Shown here piece after piece: positions 1-9,238 of a DNA stretch of 64,000 nucleotides. Numbering within the stretch: the first letter of the stretch is position 1; each line of letters starts with the position of its first letter. The notes beneath the pieces are model-generated. The model was not told the origin of the DNA. It did not search any database and was given only the letters and a program-made list of their open reading frames with translations. Source of the DNA: Pseudomonas sp. WS 5079. GTDB taxonomy: Bacteria > Pseudomonadota > Gammaproteobacteria > Pseudomonadales > Pseudomonadaceae. The DNA is taken from NCBI RefSeq assembly GCF_012985465.1, contig NZ_JAAQWN010000002.1:806001-870000 (forward strand), in the 5' to 3' direction. The translations under genes and the position numbers were made by a program.

Positions 1-18
1 CAGTCATACCGAGTCGCC

Positions 19-61
19 TGCATCGCGAGCAAGCCCGCTCCCACACAAGCTCGCTCCTACA
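19..61. repeat. REP palindrome pair, imperfect
   Basis: Contains the GCGAGCAAGCCCGCTCCCACA core of the Pseudomonas REP family, followed by a degenerate second copy. It lies just upstream of the DedA-PAP2 gene. The same core recurs at ten more places in this window. Confidence 0.7.
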
Positions 62-92
62 GAGGGACATCACCACTGATGGAGAAGATTGT

Positions 93-1409
93 ATGGGCCC
101 ATGGCTCGATGGCATTACTGGCTGGCTGACCCTTAACCCGCAATGGCTGGCCGCGGCGGTGTTTATCGTCGCCTTTGTGGAATGCCTGGCCATCGCCGGG
201 ATTATCGTGCCAGGCACGGTGTTGCTGTTCGCCATTGCCGCACTGGCCGGCAGCGGCGCGCTGTCCCTGGGTGAAACCCTGCTGCTGGGCCTGCTTGGTG
301 GGCTCTTGGGCGACGGGATTTCCTACTACCTGGGCCGGCATTTCCACCAGAATATCCGGCGCCTGCCTGGCCTGCGCCATCATCCCGAGTGGATGGACGG
401 GGCCGAGGCTTACTTTCAGAAGTACGGCATCGTCAGCTTGCTGGTAGGACGTTTCATTGGGCCATTGCGGCCGATGCTGCCCATGGTCGCCGGGATGTGC
501 GACATGCCCTTCCCGCGCTTTGCCGCCGTCAGCGTGCTGGCCGCCACCGGTTGGTCAATAGCCTATCTGCTGCCTGGCTGGGCCGCCGGTGCGGCGTTTC
601 GGTTGCCGCTGCCCGAAGGGTTCTGGCCCGAAGCCGGGGTGGTCGCCGCCTGCCTGGCCGTATTGTTCGGCATCGCCCTCAACAGCACCCTGCGCGGCCA
701 CCGCCGGGCCACGCTGTGGATGGGCTGCGCCAGCCTGGCATTGTTGATCGCGATGTTTATCGGCTACCCGTACCTGAACCATTTTGACCAAGGCTTGATG
801 GCCCTGGTCCAGGAACACCGCAGCCCGGCCATGGACCGGGCCATGGTGATGATCACCCAGTTGGGTGAGTTCAAGAAGATGTTCGTCGCCAGCGCGGTGC
901 TGACCGGCCTGCTGTTGCTGGCACGCCAATGGCGCCAGGGGATTTTCGTCGGCGCCACCCTGCTCGGGGCCGCACTGATCAATACCGGGAGCAAGCTGTT
1001 CTTTGCCCGCGGCCGGCCAGAAATCCTCGTCGACCCGCTGACCAGCTTCAGCATGCCCAGCGGCCACGCCTCCGGCTCGTTTGCGTTCTTCCTCGCGTTG
1101 GCAGTGCTGGCCGGTCGCGGCCAACCGACCCGCATGCGCCTGGCCTGGCTGCTGCTGGGCGCCATTCCGGCCGCTGCCATTGCCCTGTCGCGGGTGTACC
1201 TGGGGGCCCACTGGCCGAGCGATATTCTCGCCGGCACCTTGCTGGCCATGACGGTCTGCGCCTTCAGCCTGACCTTGAGCCAGCGCCACAGCCTGCTACC
1301 GGCCATGGCGCCAAAGGTGTGGTGGTTGATCGTGCCGGGATGCGTGGCGGTCCTGGGGTTCTTTGCCCTGACCGGCACCTCCCACGCCTTGCTGCGCTAC
1401 GCTTATTGA
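93..1409 (+). CDS. DedA-PAP2 fusion membrane phosphatase
   Basis: A 438-residue inner-membrane protein. The N-terminal ~200 residues form a DedA/SNARE-associated domain (FVECLAIAGIIVPG near residues 28-41, then GRFIGPLRPMLPMVAG near 115-130). The C-terminal half is a PAP2 phosphatase: KLFFARGRP with Lys301, PSGHASGS with His325, and SRVYLGAHWPSD with His373, so all three phosphatase motifs are present. The family dephosphorylates polyprenyl or phosphatidyl phosphates on the periplasmic face, while DedA domains are linked to lipid flipping, including undecaprenyl phosphate. The natural substrate here is unknown. It converges on the next gene with one base between the stops. Confidence 0.9.
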   Translation: MGPWLDGITGWLTLNPQWLAAAVFIVAFVECLAIAGIIVPGTVLLFAIAALAGSGALSLGETLLLGLLGGLLGDGISYYLGRHFHQNIRRLPGLRHHPEWMDGAEAYFQKYGIVSLLVGRFIGPLRPMLPMVAGMCDMPFPRFAAVSVLAATGWSIAYLLPGWAAGAAFRLPLPEGFWPEAGVVAACLAVLFGIALNSTLRGHRRATLWMGCASLALLIAMFIGYPYLNHFDQGLMALVQEHRSPAMDRAMVMITQLGEFKKMFVASAVLTGLLLLARQWRQGIFVGATLLGAALINTGSKLFFARGRPEILVDPLTSFSMPSGHASGSFAFFLALAVLAGRGQPTRMRLAWLLLGAIPAAAIALSRVYLGAHWPSDILAGTLLAMTVCAFSLTLSQRHSLLPAMAPKVWWLIVPGCVAVLGFFALTGTSHALLRYAY

Positions 1410-1410
1410 G

Positions 1411-1617
1411 CTACGCCGGGGTCATCCAATCCACGGGAGCGTAACGCCGCTCGGCGCAGCGCTCCCGGCGCTCCAGCAACATTTCATCGACAATTTGCGC
1501 AGCGCGCTCGGCAATGTACTCCGGGCCACGCTCGCCTGCCTGCTGAATCACTTGTGCGGTCACACTGACGAAAAAAGCGTCCCAGACCAATTGCTCCGAT
1601 GGCGACAATCGAATCAT
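1411..1617 (-). CDS. small conserved hypothetical protein
   Basis: Encodes 68 residues (MIRLSPSEQLVWDAFF...), soluble and helical, with an Arg/Glu-rich C-terminal part. No signal peptide or known domain was recognised. The ATG at 1617 is preferred over the ATG at 1623 because AGGGA lies 6 bases before the former and directly abuts the latter. It lies tail to tail with the DedA-PAP2 gene. Function unknown. Confidence 0.65.
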   Translation of the reverse strand: MIRLSPSEQLVWDAFFVSVTAQVIQQAGERGPEYIAERAAQIVDEMLLERRERCAERRYAPVDWMTPA

Positions 1618-1724
1618 GTTCATTCCCTGATAGTGGTGGCTGAGGCTCCACTATTTCAGGCGATGGGCTCGCGGCACCGCTGAAAAATCCCAAGCTGGCG
1701 CGGATAAATCCGAGCCTGCCAGGC

Positions 1725-2315
1725 TCACGGGAACAGCTCGCCCTGCAACTCATCCAGCAGCAATTGAATGGCGTCCAAGCGTTGCTGGGGGTCGTCGAGT
1801 TGCAGCAACTCGATCTTGTCGGAATCGGTAAACGGCAACAGGTAGGCCAGGCGGTGGCTCAACTCCTGTTGGCCTTGCGCATCGGCGCCCATGTCCAGCG
1901 AAGCGACCATCGGGTGTTGCGCCAGGGCCTCAAGCAGGGCCAACAGATCGGCATCTTCTTCGTCCAGCGCTCGTTCAGGCTGCTCTTGCAGCCACTCGAC
2001 ATCGGCCACCAACAACTGATCGCGCTGCACCTGGGCCTCGCGCACGCGAAACCTGCGCCCACCCTCGACCCGAATCCCCAGCAAACCGTTGTCCTGCTGC
2101 TTGAAATCACGAATCAGGGCTTCGCAGCCAATCACCGCATAGCCGTCCGGGGCCAGGCCGACTTCCTGGCCATCGAGGATGCACACCACGCCAAAGCCTT
2201 CGTCCTTTTTCATGCAGCGGCTGATCATATCCAGGTAGCGCGCCTCGAACAGCTGCAGGTCGAGGGTGCAGCCCGGGAACAGCACGGTATTGAGAGGGAA
2301 CAGTGCCAGACTCAT
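1725..2315 (-). CDS. LON substrate-binding domain protein
   Basis: A 196-residue protein consisting only of the Lon N-terminal (PUA-like) domain: it begins MSLALFPLNTVLFPGCTLDLQLFEARYLDM, the signature of stand-alone LON domain proteins. It lacks the ATPase and protease parts of Lon. Such proteins are common in Proteobacteria and their role is not settled; an adaptor or ligand-binding function is assumed from the domain. It ends just before the 1617 gene and starts 21 bases downstream of the LrgB stop on the same strand, so co-transcription with lrgAB is possible. Confidence 0.85.
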   Translation of the reverse strand: MSLALFPLNTVLFPGCTLDLQLFEARYLDMISRCMKKDEGFGVVCILDGQEVGLAPDGYAVIGCEALIRDFKQQDNGLLGIRVEGGRRFRVREAQVQRDQLLVADVEWLQEQPERALDEEDADLLALLEALAQHPMVASLDMGADAQGQQELSHRLAYLLPFTDSDKIELLQLDDPQQRLDAIQLLLDELQGELFP

Positions 2316-2336
2316 AAAGCGTTCCTTAAACCCGAC

Positions 2337-3053
2337 TTAGATCACTAAAGACACGGCCAATGGCAGGAACACCGCCGTGGCCACGCCCATCAGACTCATC
2401 GCCAATGCCGCAAAGGCACCGCACTCCTCGCTCTCCTGCAACGCCACCGAAGTGCCGACCGCGTGGGCGGTCATGCCCAGGGCCATGCCCCGTGCCTCCG
2501 GGCTATGCACCCCCAGGCGCGACAAAAAGGCCGGGCCGATCATCGCACCGATCACCCCGGTGATCAGCACGAACACCGCTGCCAGTGCCGCGACGCCGCC
2601 GATCTGCTCGGCCACCAGCATGGCGATCGGCGAGGTCACCGACTTGGGCGCCATGGTCATCAGCACCATGTGTTCGGCACCAAACCACCAACCCAGCCAT
2701 ACACACAGGCCAGTGGCAAACACGCCCCCCACCACCAGCGTAGTAAAAATCGGCCAGAACAACTGGCGAATCCGTCGCAGGTTCAGATACAACGGCACCG
2801 CCAGCGCCACGGTGGCCGGGCCCAGCAGGATGCTCATGATTTCGGTGCTTTTGCGGTACTCGACATAGGTCAGGCCACACCCCAGCAGCACGCCGATCAC
2901 CAGCAACATCGAGACCAGCACCGGCTGCAGGAAAATCCAGCGGGTTTTCTCGAACCCCGCCAACACCAGTTGATAGGCGCCCAGGGTGATTCCGATGCCA
3001 AATAACGGATGGTGGATGACCGCCGCCCACGCGCCCTGCCAATCGAAGGTCAT
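2337..3053 (-). CDS. lrgB: LrgB family membrane protein
   Basis: A 238-residue hydrophobic protein with about seven membrane segments and typical LrgB sequence (AMLVAEQIGGVAALAAVFVLITGVIGAMIG; the C-terminal GMTAHAVGTSVALQESEECGAFAAL is the most conserved LrgB block). LrgA/LrgB and CidA/CidB pairs are linked to murein hydrolase control, and some LrgAB/PlgG-type pairs transport glycolate or pyruvate. Its ATG overlaps the stop of lrgA by 4 bases (ATGA), so the two are translationally coupled. Which of the two roles applies cannot be told from sequence. Confidence 0.9.
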   Translation of the reverse strand: MTFDWQGAWAAVIHHPLFGIGITLGAYQLVLAGFEKTRWIFLQPVLVSMLLVIGVLLGCGLTYVEYRKSTEIMSILLGPATVALAVPLYLNLRRIRQLFWPIFTTLVVGGVFATGLCVWLGWWFGAEHMVLMTMAPKSVTSPIAMLVAEQIGGVAALAAVFVLITGVIGAMIGPAFLSRLGVHSPEARGMALGMTAHAVGTSVALQESEECGAFAALAMSLMGVATAVFLPLAVSLVI

Positions 3054-3427
3054 TGCCCCTCCTCCCGCTGTGCCTGGCGCTTGACCAGTTTTTGCATGAG
3101 CACGCCGACAAACGCCATGGCGATCACCAGCGACAACACCAGCGCACCGACGATGGCCCAGAAGTCGGCAGCAATGTCCTTGGCATACACCATCACCCCC
3201 ACCGCCGGCGGCACCAGCAGCAATGGCAGGTAACGCAACAGGCTGCCGGCCGCGAGGCTCAGCGGTTCACCGACCTCGCCGCGCCACACCAGGTACGCCA
3301 GCAGCAACAGCAAGCCGACAATCGGCCCCGGCAAGACCGGCAGGAACAAGTGATTGATCGCCGTGCCGAGCAATTGAAACAACACCAACCATGTAAGACC
3401 GCGTAACAACATCCGCCTTCTCCCCAA
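3050..3427 (-). CDS. lrgA: LrgA/CidA family holin-like protein
   Basis: A 125-residue protein with four predicted membrane segments and the family motif LPGPIVGLLLLLAYL (near residues 31-45), followed by LLRYLPLLLVPPAVGVMVY. It ends in a basic, charged cytoplasmic tail (MQKLVKRQAQREEGQ). It is the small partner of the downstream lrgB, which it overlaps by 4 bases. The pair forms a membrane complex with holin-like or small-acid transport function. A short C-rich leader and about 190 bp separate it from the divergent MaoC gene. Confidence 0.88.
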   Translation of the reverse strand: MGRRRMLLRGLTWLVLFQLLGTAINHLFLPVLPGPIVGLLLLLAYLVWRGEVGEPLSLAAGSLLRYLPLLLVPPAVGVMVYAKDIAADFWAIVGALVLSLVIAMAFVGVLMQKLVKRQAQREEGQ

Positions 3428-3618
3428 AAGCCCCCGGGCATTATAAGCATGCCGCCCCTATGAACTGGCATTCGCCAAAAGCATGGTGGGTTGACCGGGC
3501 CATTTGCCCATGATGATCTACATTGGTTCTCTGCAATCTACCTAAAACAACAACACCCCTGCCGGCACCCGCGTGCCCGCGCCGCCAGGGAGAGATCGAT
3601 GAACCAAGGAGAGTCGCA

Positions 3619-4074
3619 ATGCCCTTCGTACCTGTAGCGCAGCTCAATGATTATGTCGGCAAGGAACTGGGACGTTCCGCATGGCTCACCATCGACCAGG
3701 AGCGTATCAACCTGTTCGCGGAGGCGACCGGCGATTTTCAGTTCATCCACGTCGACCCGGTAAAAGCCGCCCAGACCCCGTTCGGCAGCACCATCGCCCA
3801 TGGCTTCCTGTCGCTGTCGCTGATCCCCAAATTGATCGAAGACATCCTGATCATGCCCGAGGGCTTGAAGATGGCGGTCAACTACGGCCTGGACAGCGTG
3901 CGCTTTATCCAGCCGGTCAAGGTCAACTCCAAGGTCCGCCTGGCGGTGACCCTCACCGACGCCACCGAGAAAAAGCCCGGCCAGTGGCTGCTCAAGGCCA
4001 CCTGCACCCTGGAAATCGACGGCCAGGAAAAACCGGCCTACATCGCCGAGTCGTTGTCACTGTGCTTCGTCTGA
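3619..4074 (+). CDS. MaoC-like (R)-specific enoyl hydratase
   Basis: A 151-residue single hot-dog domain protein. The hydratase-2 motif is clear: ATGDFQFIHVDP with Asp39 and His44, the D-x4-H catalytic pair of PhaJ-type enoyl-CoA hydratases, followed by AHGFLSLSLIPKL. It would hydrate trans-2-enoyl-CoA to (R)-3-hydroxyacyl-CoA, linking fatty acid oxidation to PHA or related pools. An in-frame upstream start at 3523 exists, but AAGGAG lies 7-8 bases before the ATG at 3619 and homologues begin here (MPFVPVAQLNDYVG). It stands alone, divergent from lrgAB. Confidence 0.9.
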   Translation: MPFVPVAQLNDYVGKELGRSAWLTIDQERINLFAEATGDFQFIHVDPVKAAQTPFGSTIAHGFLSLSLIPKLIEDILIMPEGLKMAVNYGLDSVRFIQPVKVNSKVRLAVTLTDATEKKPGQWLLKATCTLEIDGQEKPAYIAESLSLCFV

Positions 4075-4081
4075 TGCACCC

Positions 4082-4139
4082 GTAGGAGCCGGCTTGCCGG
4101 CGATAGCGCCAGCAGGCGCGCCATCGCCGACAAGTCCTA
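4082..4139. repeat. REP element, degenerate pair
   Basis: GTAGGAGCCGGCTTGCCGGCGAT at 4082-4104 and an eroded inverted partner (CATCGCCGACAAGTCCTA) to 4139. It lies between the MaoC gene and the MORN/C13 gene. Confidence 0.75.
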
Positions 4140-4212
4140 ATTCACACATAGACCACTAGGTATAGCTTCGCCCGCTGCGGCATACTCGGCGCTCAATTAT
4201 CCGGATCCCGCT

Positions 4213-5931
4213 ATGCGCCCAATCGTCCCCCTTGCTCTCGCCTTGTTGCTCACCGCTTGCGGCGACGGCGAATCCCTGTTGCCGCCCGATGCCCGGCTGC
4301 CGGACGGCGGGCGTTATCGCGGAGATGTGGTCGATGGGCTGCTGCAAGGCCAGGGCCGGGTGGATTACCCCAATGGCAGTTGGTACGCCGGGCAATTCGA
4401 CAAGGGCCAGTGGCACGGCCAGGGCGAATGGCATGGCAGCAATGGCGAGGTCTATAAAGGCCAGTTCCAGCAAGGCCTGTTCGATGGCCAAGGCACCTTG
4501 ACCACAGCGGCCAACACCTACGTCGGCGGTTTTAAGCAAGGCCGGCGCAACGGCGAAGGCACCCTCAAAGAGGGGCAGATGACCTATCGCGGCGAATTCA
4601 AGGACGACCAGTATTCCGGCCTCGGCCGCCTGGAGCTGGCAGACGGCAGCCAATACCAGGGCCTATTCGCCCACGGCAAACCCAACGGCGAAGGCCAGCG
4701 CAACGACGACAGCGGCAACCAGTTCAGCGGGCGCTTCGTCGACGGCCAGCTGGAAGGCAACGGCACCTTCAATAGCGCCGAAGGCGACATGTACATCGGC
4801 CACTTCAAACAGAACCAGCTCAACGGCAAGGGCCGCTACGAAAACGCCGACGGCGACGTGTGGACCGGCGAATTCCGCGAAGGCGCCCTGAGTGGCAAAG
4901 GCGAACTGACCGGCGTGGATGGCAGCCATTACATCGGGCACTTCAGTGACTGGCGCTTTACCGGTCAAGGGCGCTTGAACCTCAGTGATGGCAGCTTCTA
5001 TATCGGCGGTTTCGACAACGACAGCTATCACGGCCAGGGCACCCTGGTGCTCACCGATGGCACGGTGCAGGCCGGGACCTGGGCCAACGGCCTGCGCGTG
5101 CGCGATGCCGACGGCAAGCTGTTGCCCGATGCCCTGGAAGTCGGAGTCCTGGCCCAGGGCCACTTGCTCGACGACGCCCTCGCGGCCGTGCCAGCGTCCA
5201 CCCCGGCCGTCGAGCTCTACAGCCTGGTGGTGGCTGGCGACGGCAAGCAAAGCGTATTCCTGCGCGAGGCCGATTATGTCAGTAACCTGCTGGCCAGCCG
5301 CTTCGGCGCGCGCGGGCAGATCCGCCTGGTCAACCACCGCGACCATATCGCCGACCGCCCGATGGCGACCCGCGAAAGCCTGCGCCGCGCCGTGCAGACC
5401 CTGGCCGAGCGCACCGGCCCCGAAGACCTGGTGTTTATCTACCTGACCAGCCACGGCACCCATGAACACCAACTGGTGCTCGACCAACCCCGCATGGAGC
5501 TGGCCGACCTGCCAAGCGACGAACTGGCTGCGGTGATGGCACCATTGAAAAACCGCGACAAGGTCATCGTGATTTCCGCGTGTTACTCCGGTGGTTTCAT
5601 CCCGGCGCTCAAGGATGAGCACACCCTGATCATGACCGCCTCCCGCGCCGATCGCGTGTCGTTCGGTTGCTCCGAAGAGGCCAATTTCACCTACTTCGGC
5701 GACGCCTTGTTTGCCCAGGCCCTGACCCAGACCGACGACTTGCAGCACGCCTTCAAGCTGGCGCAACGGCATGTGACCGAGCGCGAAATGGCTGACAACT
5801 TCGAAGCCTCCGAACCACAGATCTGGGCGCCCAAGGGCGTGATCGCGCGTTGGCAATTATTGCGTAAACAGCAGGCACGAAAGGCGCTGGAAAGCGTCTC
5901 TATCAATAGCAAGGAAGCAAAGAGCAACTAA
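4213..5931 (+). CDS. MORN-repeat lipoprotein with C13 caspase-like protease domain
   Basis: Encodes 572 residues. The N-terminus is a lipoprotein signal (MRPIVPLALALLLTAC, lipobox LTAC with Cys16). Residues ~30-300 hold about eleven MORN repeats (pattern YxGxFxxGxxxGxGxL). The C-terminal third is a peptidase C13/caspase-like domain: YLTSHGTHEH with His414 and VIVISACYSGGF with Cys457, the expected His-Cys dyad, after a DLVFIYLTS strand. Both catalytic residues are present, so an active cysteine protease anchored to the envelope is likely. Substrate unknown. MORN repeats may place it at a membrane or peptidoglycan surface. It is followed 29 bp later by a same-strand oxidoreductase. Confidence 0.88.
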   Translation: MRPIVPLALALLLTACGDGESLLPPDARLPDGGRYRGDVVDGLLQGQGRVDYPNGSWYAGQFDKGQWHGQGEWHGSNGEVYKGQFQQGLFDGQGTLTTAANTYVGGFKQGRRNGEGTLKEGQMTYRGEFKDDQYSGLGRLELADGSQYQGLFAHGKPNGEGQRNDDSGNQFSGRFVDGQLEGNGTFNSAEGDMYIGHFKQNQLNGKGRYENADGDVWTGEFREGALSGKGELTGVDGSHYIGHFSDWRFTGQGRLNLSDGSFYIGGFDNDSYHGQGTLVLTDGTVQAGTWANGLRVRDADGKLLPDALEVGVLAQGHLLDDALAAVPASTPAVELYSLVVAGDGKQSVFLREADYVSNLLASRFGARGQIRLVNHRDHIADRPMATRESLRRAVQTLAERTGPEDLVFIYLTSHGTHEHQLVLDQPRMELADLPSDELAAVMAPLKNRDKVIVISACYSGGFIPALKDEHTLIMTASRADRVSFGCSEEANFTYFGDALFAQALTQTDDLQHAFKLAQRHVTEREMADNFEASEPQIWAPKGVIARWQLLRKQQARKALESVSINSKEAKSN

Positions 5932-5960
5932 GCTGAAACTGTATCAAGGGGGGAAACACC

Positions 5961-6602
5961 ATGTACTTGACGCCTCAGCATATATTGCTTGCCGGAGCCT
6001 CGGGCTTGACCGGGGAACATCTGCTGGACCGCCTGCTCAACGAGCCCACCGTCACCCGCGTACTGGCGCCCAGCCGCCGCCCGCTGGCAGAACACCCGCA
6101 CCTGGAAAACCCGGTCGGCGACCCCAGCGTATTGCTGCCACAACTGAGCGGCCGGGTCGACCTGGCCTTCTGCTGCCTGGGCACCACCCTCAAGCAGGCT
6201 GGCTCCGAACAGGCTTTTCGCGCGATTGACCTGGACCTGGTCGTGGCATTCGGCAAGCGCGCCCGGGACATGGGCGCACGGCACCTGATCGTAATCAGCG
6301 CCATAGGCGCCGACCCAAAATCCTCGGTGTTCTATAACCGGGTCAAGGGCGAGATGGAGCAGGCCCTGCAGGCCCAGGGCTGGCCACAACTGACCATCGT
6401 GAGGCCTTCGCTGCTACTGGGCGAACGCCTGGAGACACGCCTGGCGGAGAAACTTGCGGGGCCGTTGTCGCGGTTGATTCCCGGCAAGTATCGCGGCATC
6501 GAAGTGTGCGAACTGGCCCGGGCCATGTGGCGCCTGGCGCTGGAAGAGCAGGATGGGGTGCGGATTGTCGAGTCGGATGAGTTGCGTAAGCTCGGCAAGT
6601 GA
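5961..6602 (+). CDS. NAD(P)H-binding SDR-like oxidoreductase
   Basis: A 213-residue Rossmann protein of the atypical SDR (HTATIP2/YwnB-like) group. The dinucleotide motif near the N-terminus is [17 protein letters not shown] (residues ~9-25), and [26 protein letters not shown] carries the conserved NRVKGE element. Its role is not known; family members act as NAD(P)H-dependent reductases or nucleotide sensors. A strong AAGGGGGG ribosome site lies before the ATG. It is probably co-transcribed with the MORN/C13 lipoprotein gene 29 bp upstream. Confidence 0.82.
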   Translation: MYLTPQHILLAGASGLTGEHLLDRLLNEPTVTRVLAPSRRPLAEHPHLENPVGDPSVLLPQLSGRVDLAFCCLGTTLKQAGSEQAFRAIDLDLVVAFGKRARDMGARHLIVISAIGADPKSSVFYNRVKGEMEQALQAQGWPQLTIVRPSLLLGERLETRLAEKLAGPLSRLIPGKYRGIEVCELARAMWRLALEEQDGVRIVESDELRKLGK

Positions 6603-6623
6603 ATCTGCGCTGACCGGGCGGGC

Positions 6624-6700
6624 CTCATCGCGGGCAAGCCCGGCTCCCACATGAATGTATTCACCGATCACCTGTAGGAGCTGGCTTGCCTGCGATGGGG
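6624..6700. repeat. two REP elements, head to head
   Basis: CATCGCGGGCAAGCCCGGCTCCCACA at about 6626-6651 and TGTAGGAGCTGGCTTGCCTGCGATGG at about 6673-6698 face each other. They fill the space between the convergent oxidoreductase and YceK-like lipoprotein genes, where they could act as a bidirectional barrier to transcription or decay. Confidence 0.8.
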
Positions 6701-6729
6701 CCCGCCCACACAACATCCACCGCTACAGG

Positions 6730-7014
6730 CTACAACCCACCCGTCGCATTAAACCCAACCCCCAATACCGTCAACGCCGACAGCGGCAACAGCAGCGTGT
6801 CGAGCAGCGCGCTGGCCGGCAGGTCGAGGCCCGGATAGCTCGGCGCTTCGGCACCAAAGCGATCCATCGCACAGCAACCACCCTGCATCGCATACAGATC
6901 CAGGCGCGTGCCCGCATACACCACCGGCGCACCGGGTTTCGCCGCATCCAGGGTGCGTGCGGTGGCGCAGCCCGTCAGGTGCAGCGCCAGCACGATCAGC
7001 AGGGTTTTATTCAT
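6730..7014 (-). CDS. YceK/YidQ family lipoprotein
   Basis: A 94-residue small lipoprotein: [21 protein letters not shown] has a clear lipobox (LTGC, Cys16). The mature part carries the YceK/YidQ pattern [12 protein letters not shown]...[26 protein letters not shown]. Function unknown; the family is widespread in gamma-proteobacteria and is exported to the envelope. Its start lies inside the end of ubiX (8-base overlap), so it is translated from the same mpl-ubiX message. Confidence 0.85.
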   Translation of the reverse strand: MNKTLLIVLALHLTGCATARTLDAAKPGAPVVYAGTRLDLYAMQGGCCAMDRFGAEAPSYPGLDLPASALLDTLLLPLSALTVLGVGFNATGGL

Positions 7015-7636
7015 CGCTGCTCAAATGATGCTCGCCCCAGCGCGGCAGCATGTCCTGAGGGATGTTCAGCAGGTTGAGAATCCGCGCCACCACAAAATCC
7101 ACCAGGTCATCAATGGTCTGCGGCTGGTGATAAAAGCCTGGCGACGCCGGCAAGATGGTCACGCCCATGTTCGACAACTTGAGCATGTGCTCCAGATGAA
7201 TGCTCGAATACGGCGCCTCGCGCGGCACCAGAATCAACTGGCGGCGCTCCTTCAAGGTCACATCCGCCGCGCGCTCGATCAGGTTGTTGCACGCCCCGGT
7301 GGCAATCGCCGACAAGGTGCCCGTGGAACATGGCACCACTACCATCGCCGCTGGCGCACCGGAACCGGATGCGACCGGTGACATCCAGTCTTCCTTGCCA
7401 TAGACCTTGATCTGCCCCGCCGCCGCACCGGTGTATTCAGTGAGGAAGGCTTGCATCATCTGCACCTTGGGCGGCAGCGAGACATCAGTCTCGGTGGCCA
7501 TCACCAATTGCGCCGCCTTGGAAATCAGGAAATGCACTTCGCGGTCTTCGCGCACCAGGCAATCGAGCAAGCGCAGCCCATAAGGTGCGCCGGACGCGCC
7601 GGTCATCGCCAGGGTGATGCGCTCCGGCCCGTTCAT
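7007..7636 (-). CDS. ubiX: flavin prenyltransferase UbiX
   Basis: A 209-residue flavoprotein that attaches a dimethylallyl group to FMN, making prenylated FMN, the cofactor of the UbiD decarboxylase in ubiquinone synthesis. The N-terminal FMN-binding motif [19 protein letters not shown] is intact, as are [32 protein letters not shown] and [22 protein letters not shown] blocks. The in-frame extension to 7831 is rejected: the ATG at 7636 overlaps the mpl stop as ATGA and matches family N-termini. It sits in an mpl-ubiX-lipoprotein operon. Confidence 0.95.
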   Translation of the reverse strand: MNGPERITLAMTGASGAPYGLRLLDCLVREDREVHFLISKAAQLVMATETDVSLPPKVQMMQAFLTEYTGAAAGQIKVYGKEDWMSPVASGSGAPAAMVVVPCSTGTLSAIATGACNNLIERAADVTLKERRQLILVPREAPYSSIHLEHMLKLSNMGVTILPASPGFYHQPQTIDDLVDFVVARILNLLNIPQDMLPRWGEHHLSSDE

Positions 7637-8982
7637 CGCAGCGCCTCGGCGAGTTTGCCGTGCAGGCCGCCAAAGCCGCCATTGCTCATGATCACCACGT
7701 GGGTACCGGGCTTGGCCTGGCTTTTGACCCGTTCGATGATGCCTTCCAGGGAGTCGCTGACAATCGAGGGCACGGTGCAAAGCCTGGCCACGGCTGCCAG
7801 GTCCCAACCCAGGTTGGCCGGCGCGTACCACACCACCTGGTCGGCATCGTTGACGCTTTCCGGCAGGCCATCACGGTGCGCGCCCAGTTTCATGGAATTG
7901 GAGCGTGGCTCGATAATCGCGATCACCGGCGCATCGCCGACACGCTTGCGCAAGCCGTCGAGGGTGGTGGCAATCGCCGTGGGGTGGTGGGCAAAGTCGT
8001 CGTAGATGGTAATCCCATTCACTTCAGCGACCTTTTCCATACGCCGCTTGACGCTCTTGAACGCGCTCAGCGCGGCAATGCCCATGGCCGGCACCACGCC
8101 GACATGCCGGGCTGCCGCCAGAGTCACCAAGGCGTTGGCAACGTTGTGCTGGCCGGTCATGTCCCAATCGACAATGCCCTGGGCCTCGCCCTCAAACAGT
8201 ACTTCGAATTTGGAGCCATCCTCGCTCAACAGCTTGACCTGCCATTGCCCGCCCGCGCCGGTGGTTTGCACCGGGGTCCAGCAGCCCATCTCGATCACGC
8301 GCTGCAGGGCCGGCTCGGTGGTGGGATGAATCACCAGGCCTTCGCTGGGAATGGTGCGCACCAGGTGGTGGAATTGCCGCTCGATGGCCGGCAGATCGGG
8401 GAAGATATCCGCATGATCGAACTCCAGGTTGTTCAGGATCGCCGTGCGCGGGCGGTAGTGAACGAATTTGGAGCGTTTGTCGAAGAACGCACTGTCGTAT
8501 TCATCGGCTTCGATAACAAAAAACGGGGTATCGCCCAGGCGCGCCGACACCGAGAAGTTCTGCGGTACGCCGCCAATCAGGAAGCCGGGGCTCATGCCCG
8601 CGTGTTCCAGCACCCAGGCCAGCATGCTGCTGGTGGTGGTCTTGCCATGGGTACCGGCCACCGCCAACACCCAACGGCCTTGCAGCACATGGTCAGCCAG
8701 CCACTGCGGTCCGGAAACATAAGGCAGGCCTTTGTTCAGCACGTATTCCACGGCGGGGTTGCCACGGGACATCGCGTTGCCGATCACCACCAGGTCCGGC
8801 ACCGGATCAAACTGCGCCGGGTCGTAACCTTGGGTCAGCTCAATGCCCTGGGCCTGCAATTGCGTGCTCATGGGCGGATAGACGTTGGCATCGGAGCCGG
8901 TGACATGATGACCCAGCTCTTTGGCCAGGACCGCCATCGAACCCATGAAGGTGCCGCAAATACCGAGAATATGAATGTGCAT
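7633..8982 (-). CDS. mpl: UDP-MurNAc:tripeptide ligase Mpl
   Basis: A 449-residue Mur-ligase family enzyme that joins the recycled tripeptide L-Ala-gamma-D-Glu-meso-DAP to UDP-MurNAc, feeding cell wall fragments back into peptidoglycan synthesis in the cytoplasm. It starts [25 protein letters not shown], the Mpl nucleotide-binding signature, with the ATP loop [12 protein letters not shown] near residues 107-118 and [10 protein letters not shown] further on. The ATG at 8982 fits the family; the extension to 9036 does not. It is first in an operon with ubiX, whose start overlaps its stop. Confidence 0.95.
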   Translation of the reverse strand: MHIHILGICGTFMGSMAVLAKELGHHVTGSDANVYPPMSTQLQAQGIELTQGYDPAQFDPVPDLVVIGNAMSRGNPAVEYVLNKGLPYVSGPQWLADHVLQGRWVLAVAGTHGKTTTSSMLAWVLEHAGMSPGFLIGGVPQNFSVSARLGDTPFFVIEADEYDSAFFDKRSKFVHYRPRTAILNNLEFDHADIFPDLPAIERQFHHLVRTIPSEGLVIHPTTEPALQRVIEMGCWTPVQTTGAGGQWQVKLLSEDGSKFEVLFEGEAQGIVDWDMTGQHNVANALVTLAAARHVGVVPAMGIAALSAFKSVKRRMEKVAEVNGITIYDDFAHHPTAIATTLDGLRKRVGDAPVIAIIEPRSNSMKLGAHRDGLPESVNDADQVVWYAPANLGWDLAAVARLCTVPSIVSDSLEGIIERVKSQAKPGTHVVIMSNGGFGGLHGKLAEALR

Positions 8983-9238
8983 AGTCGACCTCGTAAAACA
9001 TCGAGGCAGGTTAGCGTAGGGTGGGAAAAATCGCACTCTTTTAGCGATTGACGTGCGATCTTTTCAGTCATTGATCGTGGCTAGCCGGGACCCACCGCCA
9101 TTGGGTGTTTATAAGCTGAAATCAGGCCCGGAGTTCGGGACTTCCCTACAACACCGGGGCCTGGAAAGCGACTCAAGGAAATATACAATCACACTCAAAC
9201 TAACGAATCGAAAACAAGAAAGCCTTACTTAAAAACCC

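Noticed and set aside
9124..9165. hairpin CAGGCCCGG ... CCGGGGCCTG between mpl and the candidate effector
   Set aside because: A stable dyad but with a bulge, a long loop and no T-run, so neither a terminator nor a known RNA could be supported.
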